Source: Citrobacter arsenatis
Lineage (GTDB): Bacteria; Pseudomonadota; Gammaproteobacteria; Enterobacterales; Enterobacteriaceae
Length of the DNA: 64,000 nt
Assembly: GCF_004353845.1 (NCBI RefSeq)
Contig: NZ_CP037864.1
Location: 496,001 to 560,000, forward strand
Direction of reading: 5' to 3'
A model generated the notes under the pieces. The model saw nothing but the letters and a program-made list of their open reading frames with translations. It did not search any database and was not told the origin of the DNA. Of the stretch, positions 17,681-26,869 are shown piece by piece; position 1 is the stretch's first letter; each line of letters opens with the position of its first letter. Both the position numbers and the translations under genes were made by a program.

Positions 17681-18934
17681 ATGGCGTGGAATCAGCCCGG
17701 TAATAACGGACAAGACCGCGACCCGTGGGGAAGCAGCAAACCTGGCGGCAACCCTGAGGGAAATGGAAACAAAGGCGGTCGCGATCAGGGACCTCCCGAT
17801 CTGGATGATATCTTCCGCAAACTGAGTAAAAAACTCGGTGGTCTGGGGGGCGGTAAAGGTACGGGTTCTGGCGGCGGTAGTTCATCGCAAGGTCCGCGTC
17901 CGCAGTTGGGCGGCCGAGTCTTTACTATCGCAGCGGCAGCTATCGTCATTATCTGGGCGGCCAGCGGTTTCTACACCATTAAAGAAGCGGAGCGCGGCGT
18001 GGTAACACGCTTCGGTAAATTCAGCCATTTGGTTGAGCCGGGTCTGAACTGGAAACCGACCTTTGTCGACGAAGTGACTCCGGTTAACGTGGAAGCCGTG
18101 CGTGAACTTGCCGCTTCCGGCGTCATGCTGACCTCTGACGAAAACGTCGTGCGCGTTGAAATGAACGTGCAGTACCGCGTGACCGATCCGCAGCGTTACC
18201 TGTTTAGCGTAACCAGCGCGGATGACAGTCTGCGTCAGGCAACCGACAGCGCCCTGCGTGGGGTTATCGGCAAATACACAATGGACCGTATCCTGACCGA
18301 AGGGCGTACCGTTATTCGTAGCGATACCCAGCGTGAACTGGAAGAAACGATCCGTCCGTACAACATGGGTATCACCCTGCTGGACGTCAACTTCCAGGCT
18401 GCACGTCCGCCGGAAGAAGTAAAAGCCGCATTTGATGATGCCATTGCAGCACGTGAAAACGAGCAGCAGTACATTCGTGAAGCAGAAGCGTACACCAACG
18501 AAGTTCAGCCACGAGCTAACGGTCAGGCACAGCGTATTCTGGAAGAAGCGCGCGCTTACAAAACGCAAACCATCCTGGAAGCACAGGGTGAAGTGGCTCG
18601 CTTCGCAAAAATTCTGCCGGAATATAAAGCCGCACCGCAAATTACTCGCGAGCGTCTGTATATCGAAACCATGGAAAAAGTGCTGAGCAATACCCGCAAA
18701 GTCCTGGTTAACGATAAGGGCAGCAATCTGATGGTTCTGCCGCTGGATCAAATGCTGAAAGGCGGTAGTGCGCCAGCAGCAAAGAGTGACAGCAGTTCAA
18801 ACCTGCTGCGTCTGCCGCCGGCAACCACTTCCAGCACTGGAGCAAGCAACACTTCGTCCACCAGTCAGGGCGATATTATGGACCAACGCCGCGCGAACGC
18901 GCAGCGTAACGACTACCAGCGTCAGGGGGAATAA
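17681..18934 (+). CDS. hflK: HflK, SPFH-family partner of FtsH
   Basis: Forms with HflC a large membrane cage around the FtsH protease and moderates degradation of membrane proteins and phage lambda CII. A Gly/Asn-rich cytoplasmic N-terminus (about 1-78) is followed by one transmembrane helix (about 80-98, IAAAAIVIIWAASGFY), then the SPFH/band 7 domain and an alanine-rich coiled coil. It has 417 residues, with GGAG eight bases before the ATG. HflC starts two bases after its stop codon. Confidence 0.97.
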   Translation: MAWNQPGNNGQDRDPWGSSKPGGNPEGNGNKGGRDQGPPDLDDIFRKLSKKLGGLGGGKGTGSGGGSSSQGPRPQLGGRVFTIAAAAIVIIWAASGFYTIKEAERGVVTRFGKFSHLVEPGLNWKPTFVDEVTPVNVEAVRELAASGVMLTSDENVVRVEMNVQYRVTDPQRYLFSVTSADDSLRQATDSALRGVIGKYTMDRILTEGRTVIRSDTQRELEETIRPYNMGITLLDVNFQAARPPEEVKAAFDDAIAARENEQQYIREAEAYTNEVQPRANGQAQRILEEARAYKTQTILEAQGEVARFAKILPEYKAAPQITRERLYIETMEKVLSNTRKVLVNDKGSNLMVLPLDQMLKGGSAPAAKSDSSSNLLRLPPATTSSTGASNTSSTSQGDIMDQRRANAQRNDYQRQGE

Positions 18935-18936
18935 CG

Positions 18937-19941
18937 ATGCGTAAGTCTGTTATTGCGATTATCATCATCGTTCTGGTAGTTCTGTTCATGTCCGTCTTTG
19001 TGGTCAAAGAAGGCGAGCGCGGGATTACTCTGCGCTTTGGTAAAGTTCTGCGTGACGATGAAAACAAGCCGCTGGTCGTTGCTCCAGGCCTGCACTTCAA
19101 GATTCCGTTTATTGAATCTGTGAAGATGCTGGATGCGCGTATTCAGACCATGGACAACCAGGCCGATCGCTTTGTTACCAAAGAGAAGAAAGACCTGATC
19201 GTTGACTCCTACATCAAGTGGCGCATCAGTGACTTTAGCCGTTACTACCTGGCAACGGGCGGTGGCGATGTTTCTCAGGCGGAAGTCCTGCTGAAACGTA
19301 AGTTCTCTGACCGTCTGCGTTCTGAAATTGGTCGTCTGGACGTGAAAGACATCGTTACCGATTCCCGCGGTCGTCTGACCCTGGAAGTGCGTGACGCGCT
19401 GAACTCCGGTTCTGCTGGCACGGAAGATGAAGTGGCGACTCCGGCTGCAGATAGCGCGATTGCCGAAGCGGCTGAGCGTGTCCAGGCTGAAACGAACGGT
19501 AAAGTACCTGTCATCAACCCGAACAGTATGGCGGCATTGGGTATCGAAGTAGTTGACGTGCGTATTAAGCAAATCAACCTGCCAGCTGAAGTGTCTGAGG
19601 CTATCTACAACCGTATGCGCGCTGAGCGTGAAGCGGTAGCGCGTCGCCATCGTTCACAAGGTCAGGAAGAAGCGGAAAAACTGCGTGCAACGGCGGACTA
19701 TGAAGTGACTAAAACGCTGGCAGAATCTGAGCGCCAGGGGCGTATCATGCGCGGTGAAGGCGATGCAGAGGCGGCTAAACTGTTTGCCGATGCGTTCAGC
19801 CAGGACCCTGACTTCTACGCCTTCATCCGTAGCCTGCGTGCTTACGAGAAGAGCTTCGAAGGCAACCAGGACGTGATGGTCATGAGCCCGGACAGCGATT
19901 TCTTCCGCTACATGAAGACACCGAATACCGCAACACGCTAA
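18937..19941 (+). CDS. hflC: HflC, SPFH-family partner of FtsH
   Basis: Second subunit of the HflKC cage. An N-terminal signal-anchor helix (about 4-20, VIAIIIIVLVVLFMSVFVV) is followed by the band 7 domain and a coiled coil with the conserved RMRAEREAVARRHRSQG. It has 334 residues, the E. coli length. Last gene of the run; a strong terminator follows. Confidence 0.97.
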   Translation: MRKSVIAIIIIVLVVLFMSVFVVKEGERGITLRFGKVLRDDENKPLVVAPGLHFKIPFIESVKMLDARIQTMDNQADRFVTKEKKDLIVDSYIKWRISDFSRYYLATGGGDVSQAEVLLKRKFSDRLRSEIGRLDVKDIVTDSRGRLTLEVRDALNSGSAGTEDEVATPAADSAIAEAAERVQAETNGKVPVINPNSMAALGIEVVDVRIKQINLPAEVSEAIYNRMRAEREAVARRHRSQGQEEAEKLRATADYEVTKTLAESERQGRIMRGEGDAEAAKLFADAFSQDPDFYAFIRSLRAYEKSFEGNQDVMVMSPDSDFFRYMKTPNTATR

Positions 19942-19967
19942 TAGCGTTCCAGCGGTTTTAAACCAGC

Positions 19968-20009
19968 AAAACCACCGGCATCCCCAGGGATGCGGTGGTT
20001 TTCTTTTTA
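19968..20009 (+). terminator. Rho-independent terminator after hflC
   Basis: AAAACCACC plus GCATCCC pairs with GGGATGC plus GGTGGTTTT around a very short loop, with one unpaired base, followed by TTCTTTTT. It ends the hflKC transcript just before yjeT. Confidence 0.85.
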
Positions 20010-20023
20010 TTAAAGGACGATGG

Positions 20024-20221
20024 ATGAACTCAACAATTTTGCTGGCGCTCGCGCTGGTTTTGGTGCTGGAAGGCCTGGGCCCGATGCTTTATCCCAGCGC
20101 GTGGAAGAAAATGATCTCCGCGATGGCACAACTTCCTGAAAATACTTTGCGTCGTTTTGGTGGAGGTCTTGTGGTTGCGGGCGTGGTGGTCTACTACATG
20201 TTGAGGAAAACGATTGGCTGA
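20024..20221 (+). CDS. yjeT: YjeT, small DUF2065 membrane protein
   Basis: Function unknown. The 65-residue protein has two likely membrane segments (residues 4-22 and 46-60) separated by a short basic loop (WKKM), and is conserved next to hflC/purA in enterics. AAAGGA precedes the ATG. It lies just after the hflC terminator, so it either has its own promoter or depends on read-through. Confidence 0.93.
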   Translation: MNSTILLALALVLVLEGLGPMLYPSAWKKMISAMAQLPENTLRRFGGGLVVAGVVVYYMLRKTIG

Positions 20222-20301
20222 TCAATAAGTAGCCTATTTTGCGGATTTTCGCATGCAAAAAGTGCTGTATATCTGAAAAAGCGGTGGTAGAATCCATTTT
20301 T

Positions 20302-20317
20302 AAGCAAACGGTGATTT
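20302..20317 (+). promoter_or_regulatory. Probable PurR operator of purA
   Basis: AAGCAAACGGTGATTT matches the PurR 16-bp palindrome (ANGCAANCGNTTNCNT) at all but two positions, including the central CG. It ends six bases before the purA ATG. E. coli purA is a known PurR target, so a bound repressor here would sit just downstream of the likely -10 (TAGAAT, 20288-20293). Confidence 0.6.
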
Positions 20318-20323
20318 TGAAAA

Positions 20324-21622
20324 ATGGGTAACAACGTCGTCGTACTGGGCACCCAATGGGGTGACGAAGGTAAAGGGAAGATTGTTGATCTTCTGACTGA
20401 ACGGGCTAAATATGTTGTGCGCTACCAGGGTGGTCACAACGCAGGCCATACTCTCGTAATCAACGGTGAAAAAACCGTCCTCCATCTTATTCCATCAGGT
20501 ATTCTTCGTGAGAATGTCATCAGCATCATCGGTAACGGTGTTGTTCTGTCTCCGTCTGCGCTGATGAAAGAGATGAAAGGACTGGAAGATCGTGGTATCC
20601 CGGTTCGCGAGCGCCTGCTGTTGTCTGAAGCTTGTCCGCTGATCCTTGATTATCACGTTGCGTTGGATAACGCTCGTGAGAAAGCGCGTGGCGAAAAAGC
20701 GATCGGTACTACCGGTCGTGGTATCGGTCCGGCTTATGAAGACAAAGTAGCTCGTCGCGGTCTGCGCGTTGGCGATCTGTTTGATAAAGCAACCTTCGCT
20801 GAAAAACTGAAAGAAGTGATGGAATATCACAACTTCCAGCTGGTGAATTTCTATAAAGTTGAAGCAGTTGACTACCAGAAAGTGCTGGATGATGTGATGG
20901 CGATTGCCGACATCCTGACTGCTATGGTTGTTGACGTTTCCGATCTGCTGGACCAGGCGCGTAAGCGTGGCGATTTCGTCATGTTTGAAGGCGCTCAGGG
21001 TACGCTGCTGGATATCGACCACGGTACCTATCCGTACGTGACGTCTTCCAACACCACCGCAGGTGGCGTGGCGACCGGCTCTGGCCTGGGGCCACGTTAT
21101 GTGGATTACGTTCTGGGTATCATCAAAGCTTACTCTACTCGTGTAGGTGCGGGTCCGTTCCCGACTGAGCTGTTTGATGACGTAGGCGAGTTCCTGTGCA
21201 AACAAGGTAACGAGTATGGCGCAACCACTGGTCGTCGTCGTCGTACCGGTTGGCTGGACTCCGTGGCTGTACGTCGTGCAGTACAGATTAACTCCCTGTC
21301 TGGCTTCTGCCTGACCAAACTGGACGTACTGGACGGTTTGAAAGAGGTGAAAATCTGTGTCGCTTACCGTATGCCGGATGGCCGCGAAGTAACGACTACT
21401 CCGCTGGCAGCTGACGACTGGAAAGGTATCGAGCCGATTTACGAAACCATGCCGGGCTGGTCTGAATCCACCTTTGGTGTGAAGGAGCGTAGCGGTCTGC
21501 CGCAGGCAGCACTGAACTACATCAAGCGTATTGAAGAACTGACCGGTGTGCCGATTGACATTATCTCAACTGGCCCAGACCGTACTGAAACCATGATCCT
21601 GCGCGACCCGTTCGACGCATAA
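20324..21622 (+). CDS. purA: Adenylosuccinate synthetase
   Basis: Joins IMP and aspartate with GTP, the first committed step to AMP. The N-terminal phosphate loop QWGDEGKGK with catalytic D14, and H42 in GGHNAGHT, are intact, as are the IMP-binding TTGRGIGPAYEDK and the GTP-base motif near the C-terminus (STGPDR). Length is 432 residues, as in E. coli. Translation starts at 20324 with a weak GGTGA ribosome site. Confidence 0.98.
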   Translation: MGNNVVVLGTQWGDEGKGKIVDLLTERAKYVVRYQGGHNAGHTLVINGEKTVLHLIPSGILRENVISIIGNGVVLSPSALMKEMKGLEDRGIPVRERLLLSEACPLILDYHVALDNAREKARGEKAIGTTGRGIGPAYEDKVARRGLRVGDLFDKATFAEKLKEVMEYHNFQLVNFYKVEAVDYQKVLDDVMAIADILTAMVVDVSDLLDQARKRGDFVMFEGAQGTLLDIDHGTYPYVTSSNTTAGGVATGSGLGPRYVDYVLGIIKAYSTRVGAGPFPTELFDDVGEFLCKQGNEYGATTGRRRRTGWLDSVAVRRAVQINSLSGFCLTKLDVLDGLKEVKICVAYRMPDGREVTTTPLAADDWKGIEPIYETMPGWSESTFGVKERSGLPQAALNYIKRIEELTGVPIDIISTGPDRTETMILRDPFDA

Positions 21623-21669
21623 TTCTGGTTATAGCGTAGCGTCAAATGGCGCTGCGCTTGCACTAATTT

Positions 21670-21704
21670 AGGCCGGATGAGGCGCTTTGCATCAGAATCC
21701 GGCT
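21670..21704. repeat. REP palindrome after purA
   Basis: AGGCCGGATGAGGCGC followed by TTTGCATCAGAATCCGGCT forms a REP-type palindrome between purA and nsrR, a probable 3' end of the purA message. Confidence 0.75.
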
Positions 21705-21838
21705 TAAAATCACGTAGGTTCCTCGCTTTTTTCCTTCCCGAACTGAAATAAATTAGCGACCTGGCTGGTGGCTGGTTTATCATCAATGTAATTAATACTA
21801 CCAGGTTTATCCGTTTTATCCCTTTTCCTGAGGTTGAT

Positions 21839-22264
21839 GTGCAGTTAACAAGTTTCACCGATTACGGATTACGTGCGCTAATCTACATGGCGTCACTTCC
21901 CGAAGGACGTATGACCAGTATTTCTGAGGTGACAGAAGTCTACGGCGTGTCCCGTAATCATATGGTCAAAATAATCAATCAACTTAGCCGGGCGGGCTTT
22001 GTTACTGCTATTCGAGGAAAAAATGGCGGTATCCGCCTGGGTAAACCGGCTAAGGATATTGGTATTGGTGATGTGGTTCGCGAGCTGGAACCCTTATCGT
22101 TGGTCAATTGTAGCAGCGAGTTTTGCCACATTACCCCGGCCTGTCGACTCAAACAGGCGCTTTCTAAGGCAGTGCAAAGTTTTCTCACGGAACTGGACAA
22201 CTACACACTTGCTGATTTGGTTGAAGAAAATCAACCGCTTTATAAATTATTGCTGGTGGAGTAA
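21839..22264 (+). CDS. nsrR: NsrR, nitric-oxide-sensing Rrf2 repressor
   Basis: Represses NO-detoxification genes (hmp, ytfE and others) until NO attacks its iron-sulfur cluster. The winged helix spans about residues 1-75 (TSISEVTEVYGVSRNHMVKIINQL), and the cluster cysteines C91, C96 and C102 are all present. It has 141 residues; the start codon is GTG, giving the E. coli N-terminus MQLTSFTDYGLRAL. First gene of nsrR-rnr-rlmB. A matching operator lies in front of ytfE elsewhere in this window. Confidence 0.96.
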   Translation: MQLTSFTDYGLRALIYMASLPEGRMTSISEVTEVYGVSRNHMVKIINQLSRAGFVTAIRGKNGGIRLGKPAKDIGIGDVVRELEPLSLVNCSSEFCHITPACRLKQALSKAVQSFLTELDNYTLADLVEENQPLYKLLLVE

Positions 22265-22302
22265 CGACTCCCGCCAGCAGCGATGATGACGGAGGAACCG
22301 AC

Positions 22303-24765
22303 ATGTCACAAGATCCTTTCCAGGAACGCGAAGCTGAAAAATACGCGAACCCTATCCCGAGCCGGGAATTTATCCTCGAACATTTAACTAAACGTGAAAA
22401 ACCGGCCAACCGCGATGAGCTGGCCGCTGAACTCAACATTGAAGGTGAAGAACAGCAAGAAGCGCTGCGTCGTCGCCTGCGCGCGATGGAGCGTGACGGG
22501 CAACTGGTCTTCACTCGTCGTCAGTGCTACGCGCTGCCGGAACGTCTTGACCTGCTGAAAGGTACCGTTATTGGCCACCGTGATGGCTACGGCTTTCTGC
22601 GCGTCGAAGGCCGCAAAGATGACCTGTACCTGTCCAGCGAGCAGATGAAAACCTGCATTCATGGCGATCAGGTGCTGGCGCAGCCGCTGGGTGCGGACCG
22701 TAAAGGTCGTCGCGAAGCGCGTATTGTGCGCGTGCTGGTGCCGAAAACCAGCCAGATTGTCGGCCGCTACTTTACCGACGCTGGCGTCGGGTTTGTGGTT
22801 CCTGACGACAGCCGCCTGAGCTTCGATATCCTGATCCCGCCGGAAGAGGTGATGGGCGCTCGCATGGGCTTTGTGGTCGTGGTTGAGCTGACTCAGCGTC
22901 CGACGCGTCGCACCAAAGCGGTGGGTAAAATTGTTGAAGTGCTGGGCGACAATATGGGAACCAGCATGGCCGTGGATATGGCCCTGCGTACCCATGAAAT
23001 CCCGTACATCTGGCCTCAGGCGGTTGAAAAGCAGGTCGCCGGGCTGAAAGAAGAAGTGCCGGAAGAGGCGAAAGTCGGGCGTGTCGATCTGCGCTCCCTG
23101 CCGCTGGTTACTATTGATGGCGAAGATGCGCGTGACTTTGACGATGCGGTCTACTGCGAGAAGAAACGCGGCGGCGGCTGGCGTTTATGGGTGGCGATTG
23201 CTGATGTAAGCTATTACGTTCGTCCGCCGACTCCGCTGGACCAGGAAGCGCGTAGCCGTGGCACATCCGTTTACTTCCCGTCGCAGGTTGTTCCAATGCT
23301 GCCGGAAGTGCTGTCTAACGGATTGTGTTCGCTCAACCCGCAGGTGGACCGGTTGTGTATGGTCTGTGAAATGACCATTTCGTCGAAAGGCCGCTTAACT
23401 GGCTTTAAATTCTACGAAGCGGTAATGAGCTCCCATGCGCGTCTGACTTACACCAAAGTCTGGCATATGCTGCAAGGCGATCAGGAGCTGCGTGAACAGT
23501 ACGCGCCGTTGGTTAAACACATTGAAGAGCTGCATAACCTCTACAAAGTACTGGATAAAGCCCGTGAAGAACGCGGCGGTATCTCGTTTGAGAGTGAAGA
23601 AGCGAAGTTTATCTTCAATGCTGAACGCCGTATTGAGCGTATTGAGCAGACGCAGCGTAACGACGCGCACAAGCTGATTGAAGAGTGCATGATCATGGCG
23701 AACATCTCTGCGGCACGATTCGTTGAGAAAGCCAAGGAGCCGGCGCTGTTCCGTATACACGATAAGCCGACGACCGAAGCGATTAACTCGTTCCGTTCGG
23801 TGCTGGCGGAACTGGGACTGGAGCTGCCTGGCGGTAATAAACCCGAGCCGCGTGATTACGCTGAACTGCTGGAGTCGATTGCTGACCGCCCTGACGCAGA
23901 AATGCTGCAGACTATGCTGCTGCGTTCGATGAAGCAGGCGATTTACGATCCGGAAAACCGCGGGCACTTTGGTCTGGCGCTGCAATCTTATGCACACTTT
24001 ACCTCGCCGATCCGTCGTTATCCGGACCTCTCCTTGCACCGGGCGATTAAGTATCTGCTGGCTCAGGAGCAGGGTCATAAAGGTAACACCACGGAAACCG
24101 GTGGCTACCATTATTCGATGGAAGAGATGCTGCAATTGGGTCAGCACTGTTCGATGGCCGAGCGCCGTGCGGACGAAGCGACGCGCGACGTTTCTGACTG
24201 GCTGAAGTGTGACTTCATGCTGGATCAGGTAGGGAATGTCTTCAAAGGCGTGATCGCCAGCGTGACAGGGTTTGGCTTCTTTGTCCGTCTTGATGAGCTG
24301 TTTATCGACGGTCTGGTGCATGTCTCCTCGCTGGATAACGACTACTATCGTTTTGACCAGGTTGGGCAGCGCCTGACGGGTGAATCCAGTGGTCAAATGT
24401 ATCGCCTCGGCGATCGCGTGGAAGTTCGCGTGGAAGCGGTCAACATGGACGAGCGTAAAATCGACTTCAGTTTGATCTCCAGCGAACGTGCGCCGCGCAA
24501 TGAAGGTAAAACCGCGCGCGAAAAAGCGAAAAAAGGCGATGCGGGTAAAAATACCGGGAAACGTCGTCAGATGGGTAAAAAGGTGAATTTCGAGCCGGAC
24601 AGCGCTTTCCGCGGCGAGAAGAAAGGCAGAGCCAAACCTCAGCCGGATAAGAATGCGGCTGAGAAGAAAGGCGATAAAAAAGCGAAAAAGCCATCGGCTA
24701 AAACGCTTAAAATCGCTGCCGCCACCAAAGCTAAACGTGCGGCGAAAAAGAAAGTCGCACAGTAA
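22303..24765 (+). CDS. rnr: Ribonuclease R
   Basis: Processive 3'-to-5' exoribonuclease with helicase activity, important for structured RNA, rRNA quality control and trans-translation. Domains in order: helix-turn-helix (about 20-80), two cold-shock domains, the RNB catalytic domain with D272, D278, D280 and D281 (DGEDARDFDD), S1 domain (about 645-725) and a lysine-rich tail from about residue 735. It has 820 residues against 813 in E. coli as I recall; the difference lies in the low-complexity tail. Confidence 0.97.
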   Translation: MSQDPFQEREAEKYANPIPSREFILEHLTKREKPANRDELAAELNIEGEEQQEALRRRLRAMERDGQLVFTRRQCYALPERLDLLKGTVIGHRDGYGFLRVEGRKDDLYLSSEQMKTCIHGDQVLAQPLGADRKGRREARIVRVLVPKTSQIVGRYFTDAGVGFVVPDDSRLSFDILIPPEEVMGARMGFVVVVELTQRPTRRTKAVGKIVEVLGDNMGTSMAVDMALRTHEIPYIWPQAVEKQVAGLKEEVPEEAKVGRVDLRSLPLVTIDGEDARDFDDAVYCEKKRGGGWRLWVAIADVSYYVRPPTPLDQEARSRGTSVYFPSQVVPMLPEVLSNGLCSLNPQVDRLCMVCEMTISSKGRLTGFKFYEAVMSSHARLTYTKVWHMLQGDQELREQYAPLVKHIEELHNLYKVLDKAREERGGISFESEEAKFIFNAERRIERIEQTQRNDAHKLIEECMIMANISAARFVEKAKEPALFRIHDKPTTEAINSFRSVLAELGLELPGGNKPEPRDYAELLESIADRPDAEMLQTMLLRSMKQAIYDPENRGHFGLALQSYAHFTSPIRRYPDLSLHRAIKYLLAQEQGHKGNTTETGGYHYSMEEMLQLGQHCSMAERRADEATRDVSDWLKCDFMLDQVGNVFKGVIASVTGFGFFVRLDELFIDGLVHVSSLDNDYYRFDQVGQRLTGESSGQMYRLGDRVEVRVEAVNMDERKIDFSLISSERAPRNEGKTAREKAKKGDAGKNTGKRRQMGKKVNFEPDSAFRGEKKGRAKPQPDKNAAEKKGDKKAKKPSAKTLKIAAATKAKRAAKKKVAQ

Positions 24766-24835
24766 CAGCCATAAACAGTAAGTCGGGCAACTTCGCGTTG
24801 CCCGCGTTACGCATAAACTATTAACGAGTACATTC

Positions 24836-25567
24836 ATGAGTGAAATGATTTACGGCATCCATGCGGTGCAGGCTCTGCTGGAACGTGCGCCTGAGCGCTT
24901 CCAGGACGTCTTTATTCTCAAAGGTCGTGAAGATAAACGCCTGCTGCCGTTGATCCACGCACTGGAAGCGCAGGGTGTTGTCATTCAGTTGGCTAACCGC
25001 CAGTTCCTGGATGAGAAAAGTGAGGGTGCGGTACATCAGGGAATTATTGCTCGCGTGAAGCCGGGTCGTCAGTATCAGGAGAACGACCTGCCGGATCTGA
25101 TTGCTACGCTCGATCAGCCGTTCTTTTTGATCCTCGATGGCGTTACCGATCCGCATAACCTGGGGGCATGCCTGCGTAGCGCCGATGCTGCCGGCGTACA
25201 TGCGGTTATCGTACCGAAGGATCGCTCTGCACAGTTGAATGCGACGGCGAAAAAAGTGGCCTGCGGTGCAGCAGAAAGCGTACCGCTGATCCGCGTAACT
25301 AACCTGGCGCGCACGATGCGTATGTTGCAGGAAGAGAACATCTGGATCGTTGGCACCGCTGGCGAAGCCGACCATACTCTCTATCAGAGCAAAATGACCG
25401 GACGTCTGGCGCTGGTCATGGGGGCTGAAGGTGAAGGTATGCGTCGTCTGACCCGCGAACACTGTGACGAACTGATCAGCATTCCGATGGCAGGGAGCGT
25501 TTCGTCGCTAAACGTTTCAGTTGCGACGGGCATCTGCCTGTTTGAGGCTGTCCGACAACGCGGCTAA
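24836..25567 (+). CDS. rlmB: 23S rRNA Gm2251 2'-O-methyltransferase RlmB
   Basis: SPOUT-fold enzyme that methylates the ribose of G2251 in the peptidyl-transferase P-loop. The three TrmH motifs are present: NLGACLRSADAAG, MGAEGEGM and SLNVSVATGI. It has 243 residues, the E. coli length. The 70-nt gap after rnr contains a small inverted repeat (CGGGCAA...TTGCCCG) that could pause or process the operon transcript. Confidence 0.97.
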   Translation: MSEMIYGIHAVQALLERAPERFQDVFILKGREDKRLLPLIHALEAQGVVIQLANRQFLDEKSEGAVHQGIIARVKPGRQYQENDLPDLIATLDQPFFLILDGVTDPHNLGACLRSADAAGVHAVIVPKDRSAQLNATAKKVACGAAESVPLIRVTNLARTMRMLQEENIWIVGTAGEADHTLYQSKMTGRLALVMGAEGEGMRRLTREHCDELISIPMAGSVSSLNVSVATGICLFEAVRQRG

Positions 25568-25585
25568 ACTTATTTTTCAGATAAA

Positions 25586-25613
25586 GTCACCCGGATTCGG
25601 GTGGCTTTTTTTT
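25586..25613 (+). terminator. Rho-independent terminator after rlmB
   Basis: GTCACCCG, loop GATT, CGGGTGGC, then eight T residues. It ends the nsrR-rnr-rlmB operon. Confidence 0.9.
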
Positions 25614-25691
25614 ATTTTAAACGAGTATGATAAAGGGTAGGGAATGATATTCATTTTATTTATTTCTAATTGAATAATATATGGAAAATAT

Positions 25692-26096
25692 ATGGCATGG
25701 ACACCGCAGTTATTTGCTGAAGCACTACAAACTCTCCCTGAATTAAATATAGAGATTGAATATAACGAGCAATCATTAATCGTCAAAATGAATGATTATG
25801 GTGATTTACCGCTCAGTATTTTGTTTACTTCCCGTCAACTTATTATTGAAACAGTGATTTGTCCTGTCAGCAGTATTAATCAGCAGGATGAATTTAATAT
25901 TTTCTTATTACGTAATCAGAAACTCCTTCCACTGTCTTCTGTGGGGATTTCCCGCGTTCAGCAGGATGAATATTACGTTGCATTTGGGGCGCTTTCGCTT
26001 AATTCATCGTTAAATGATGTGGTGCTGGAGATGACGACGCTTGCGGATAACGCGCTGGATCTGGCTGAAATCACTGAAGAATATACTCACGAATAA
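25692..26096 (+). CDS. yjfI: YjfI, DUF2170 protein
   Basis: Function unknown. A small acidic soluble protein of 134 residues, no signal peptide, no membrane segment, matching E. coli YjfI. It begins the yjfI-J-K-L-M-C block; yjfJ starts 15 nt after its stop. The upstream 80 bases and first third of the gene are AT-rich compared with neighbouring rlmB. DUF2170 genes generally travel with PspA-like genes, which suggests a role in the same membrane process (inference). Confidence 0.92.
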   Translation: MAWTPQLFAEALQTLPELNIEIEYNEQSLIVKMNDYGDLPLSILFTSRQLIIETVICPVSSINQQDEFNIFLLRNQKLLPLSSVGISRVQQDEYYVAFGALSLNSSLNDVVLEMTTLADNALDLAEITEEYTHE

Positions 26097-26111
26097 CAAG
26101 GAACGCTATTT

Positions 26112-26810
26112 ATGGGAATTTTAAAAAGCCTGTTTACCCTCGGCAAATCTGTGCTTTCACAGGCGGAAGAGTCAATTGAAGAAGCGCAGGGGGTCCGCAT
26201 GCTGGAACAGCATATCCGTGATGCGAAAGGTGAGCTGGATAAAGCCGGAAAATCACGGGTAGATTTGCTGGCACGTGTGAAGTTGAGTCATGACAAGTTG
26301 AGCGATCTGCGCGAGCGTAAATCCAGTCTGGAAACGCGAGTGCTGGAAGCGTTGAGTAAAAACGCTAATCCGGCTCTTATTAACGAAGTTGCAGAAGAAA
26401 TTGCTCGTCTGGAGAACGTTATTGCAGCTGAGGAGCGAGTGCTTACTAACCTTGAGGCGTCGCGGGATGGCGTTGAAAAAGCGGTTAGCGCGACCGCACA
26501 ACGGATTGCACAGTTCGAGCAGCAGCTTGAAGTGGTAAAGGCTACGGAAGCGATGCAGCGTGCCCAACAGGCTGTGACTACCTCGACCGTCGGCGCGTCT
26601 TCCAGCGTGTCTACTGCCGCAGAGTCGCTCAAGCGTTTGCAAACGCGCCAGACAGAGCGTCAGGCCCGTCTGGATGCTGCCGCACAGTTGGAAAAGGTTG
26701 CGGATGGGCGTGATCTGGACGAGAAGCTGGCCGAAGCCGGCATTGGGGCGAGCAATAAAAGTTCGACTCAGGATGTTCTGGCACGTCTGCAGCGCCAGCA
26801 AGGCGAGTAA
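26112..26810 (+). CDS. yjfJ: YjfJ, PspA/IM30-family protein
   Basis: A 232-residue, mostly helical coiled-coil protein of the PspA/Vipp1 (ESCRT-III-like) family, which bind and remodel stressed membranes. The family pattern of an N-terminal amphipathic helix (MGILKSLFTLGKSVLSQAEE) followed by long charged heptad helices is clear. The specific role of YjfJ is not established; it is distinct from the phage-shock PspA. Placed between DUF2170 and DUF2491 genes. Confidence 0.92.
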   Translation: MGILKSLFTLGKSVLSQAEESIEEAQGVRMLEQHIRDAKGELDKAGKSRVDLLARVKLSHDKLSDLRERKSSLETRVLEALSKNANPALINEVAEEIARLENVIAAEERVLTNLEASRDGVEKAVSATAQRIAQFEQQLEVVKATEAMQRAQQAVTTSTVGASSSVSTAAESLKRLQTRQTERQARLDAAAQLEKVADGRDLDEKLAEAGIGASNKSSTQDVLARLQRQQGE

Positions 26811-26869
26811 ACGTCGGCGAAATACGTCAGCCTTGAAAGGAGGCTGGCGGGTCATTAAGGAAAATGATG

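Noticed and set aside
23395..24837. 480-codon open frame antisense to rnr
   Set aside because: It lies wholly within rnr, whose product matches RNase R along its full length. The translation is low in recognisable motifs and fits a codon-bias shadow.
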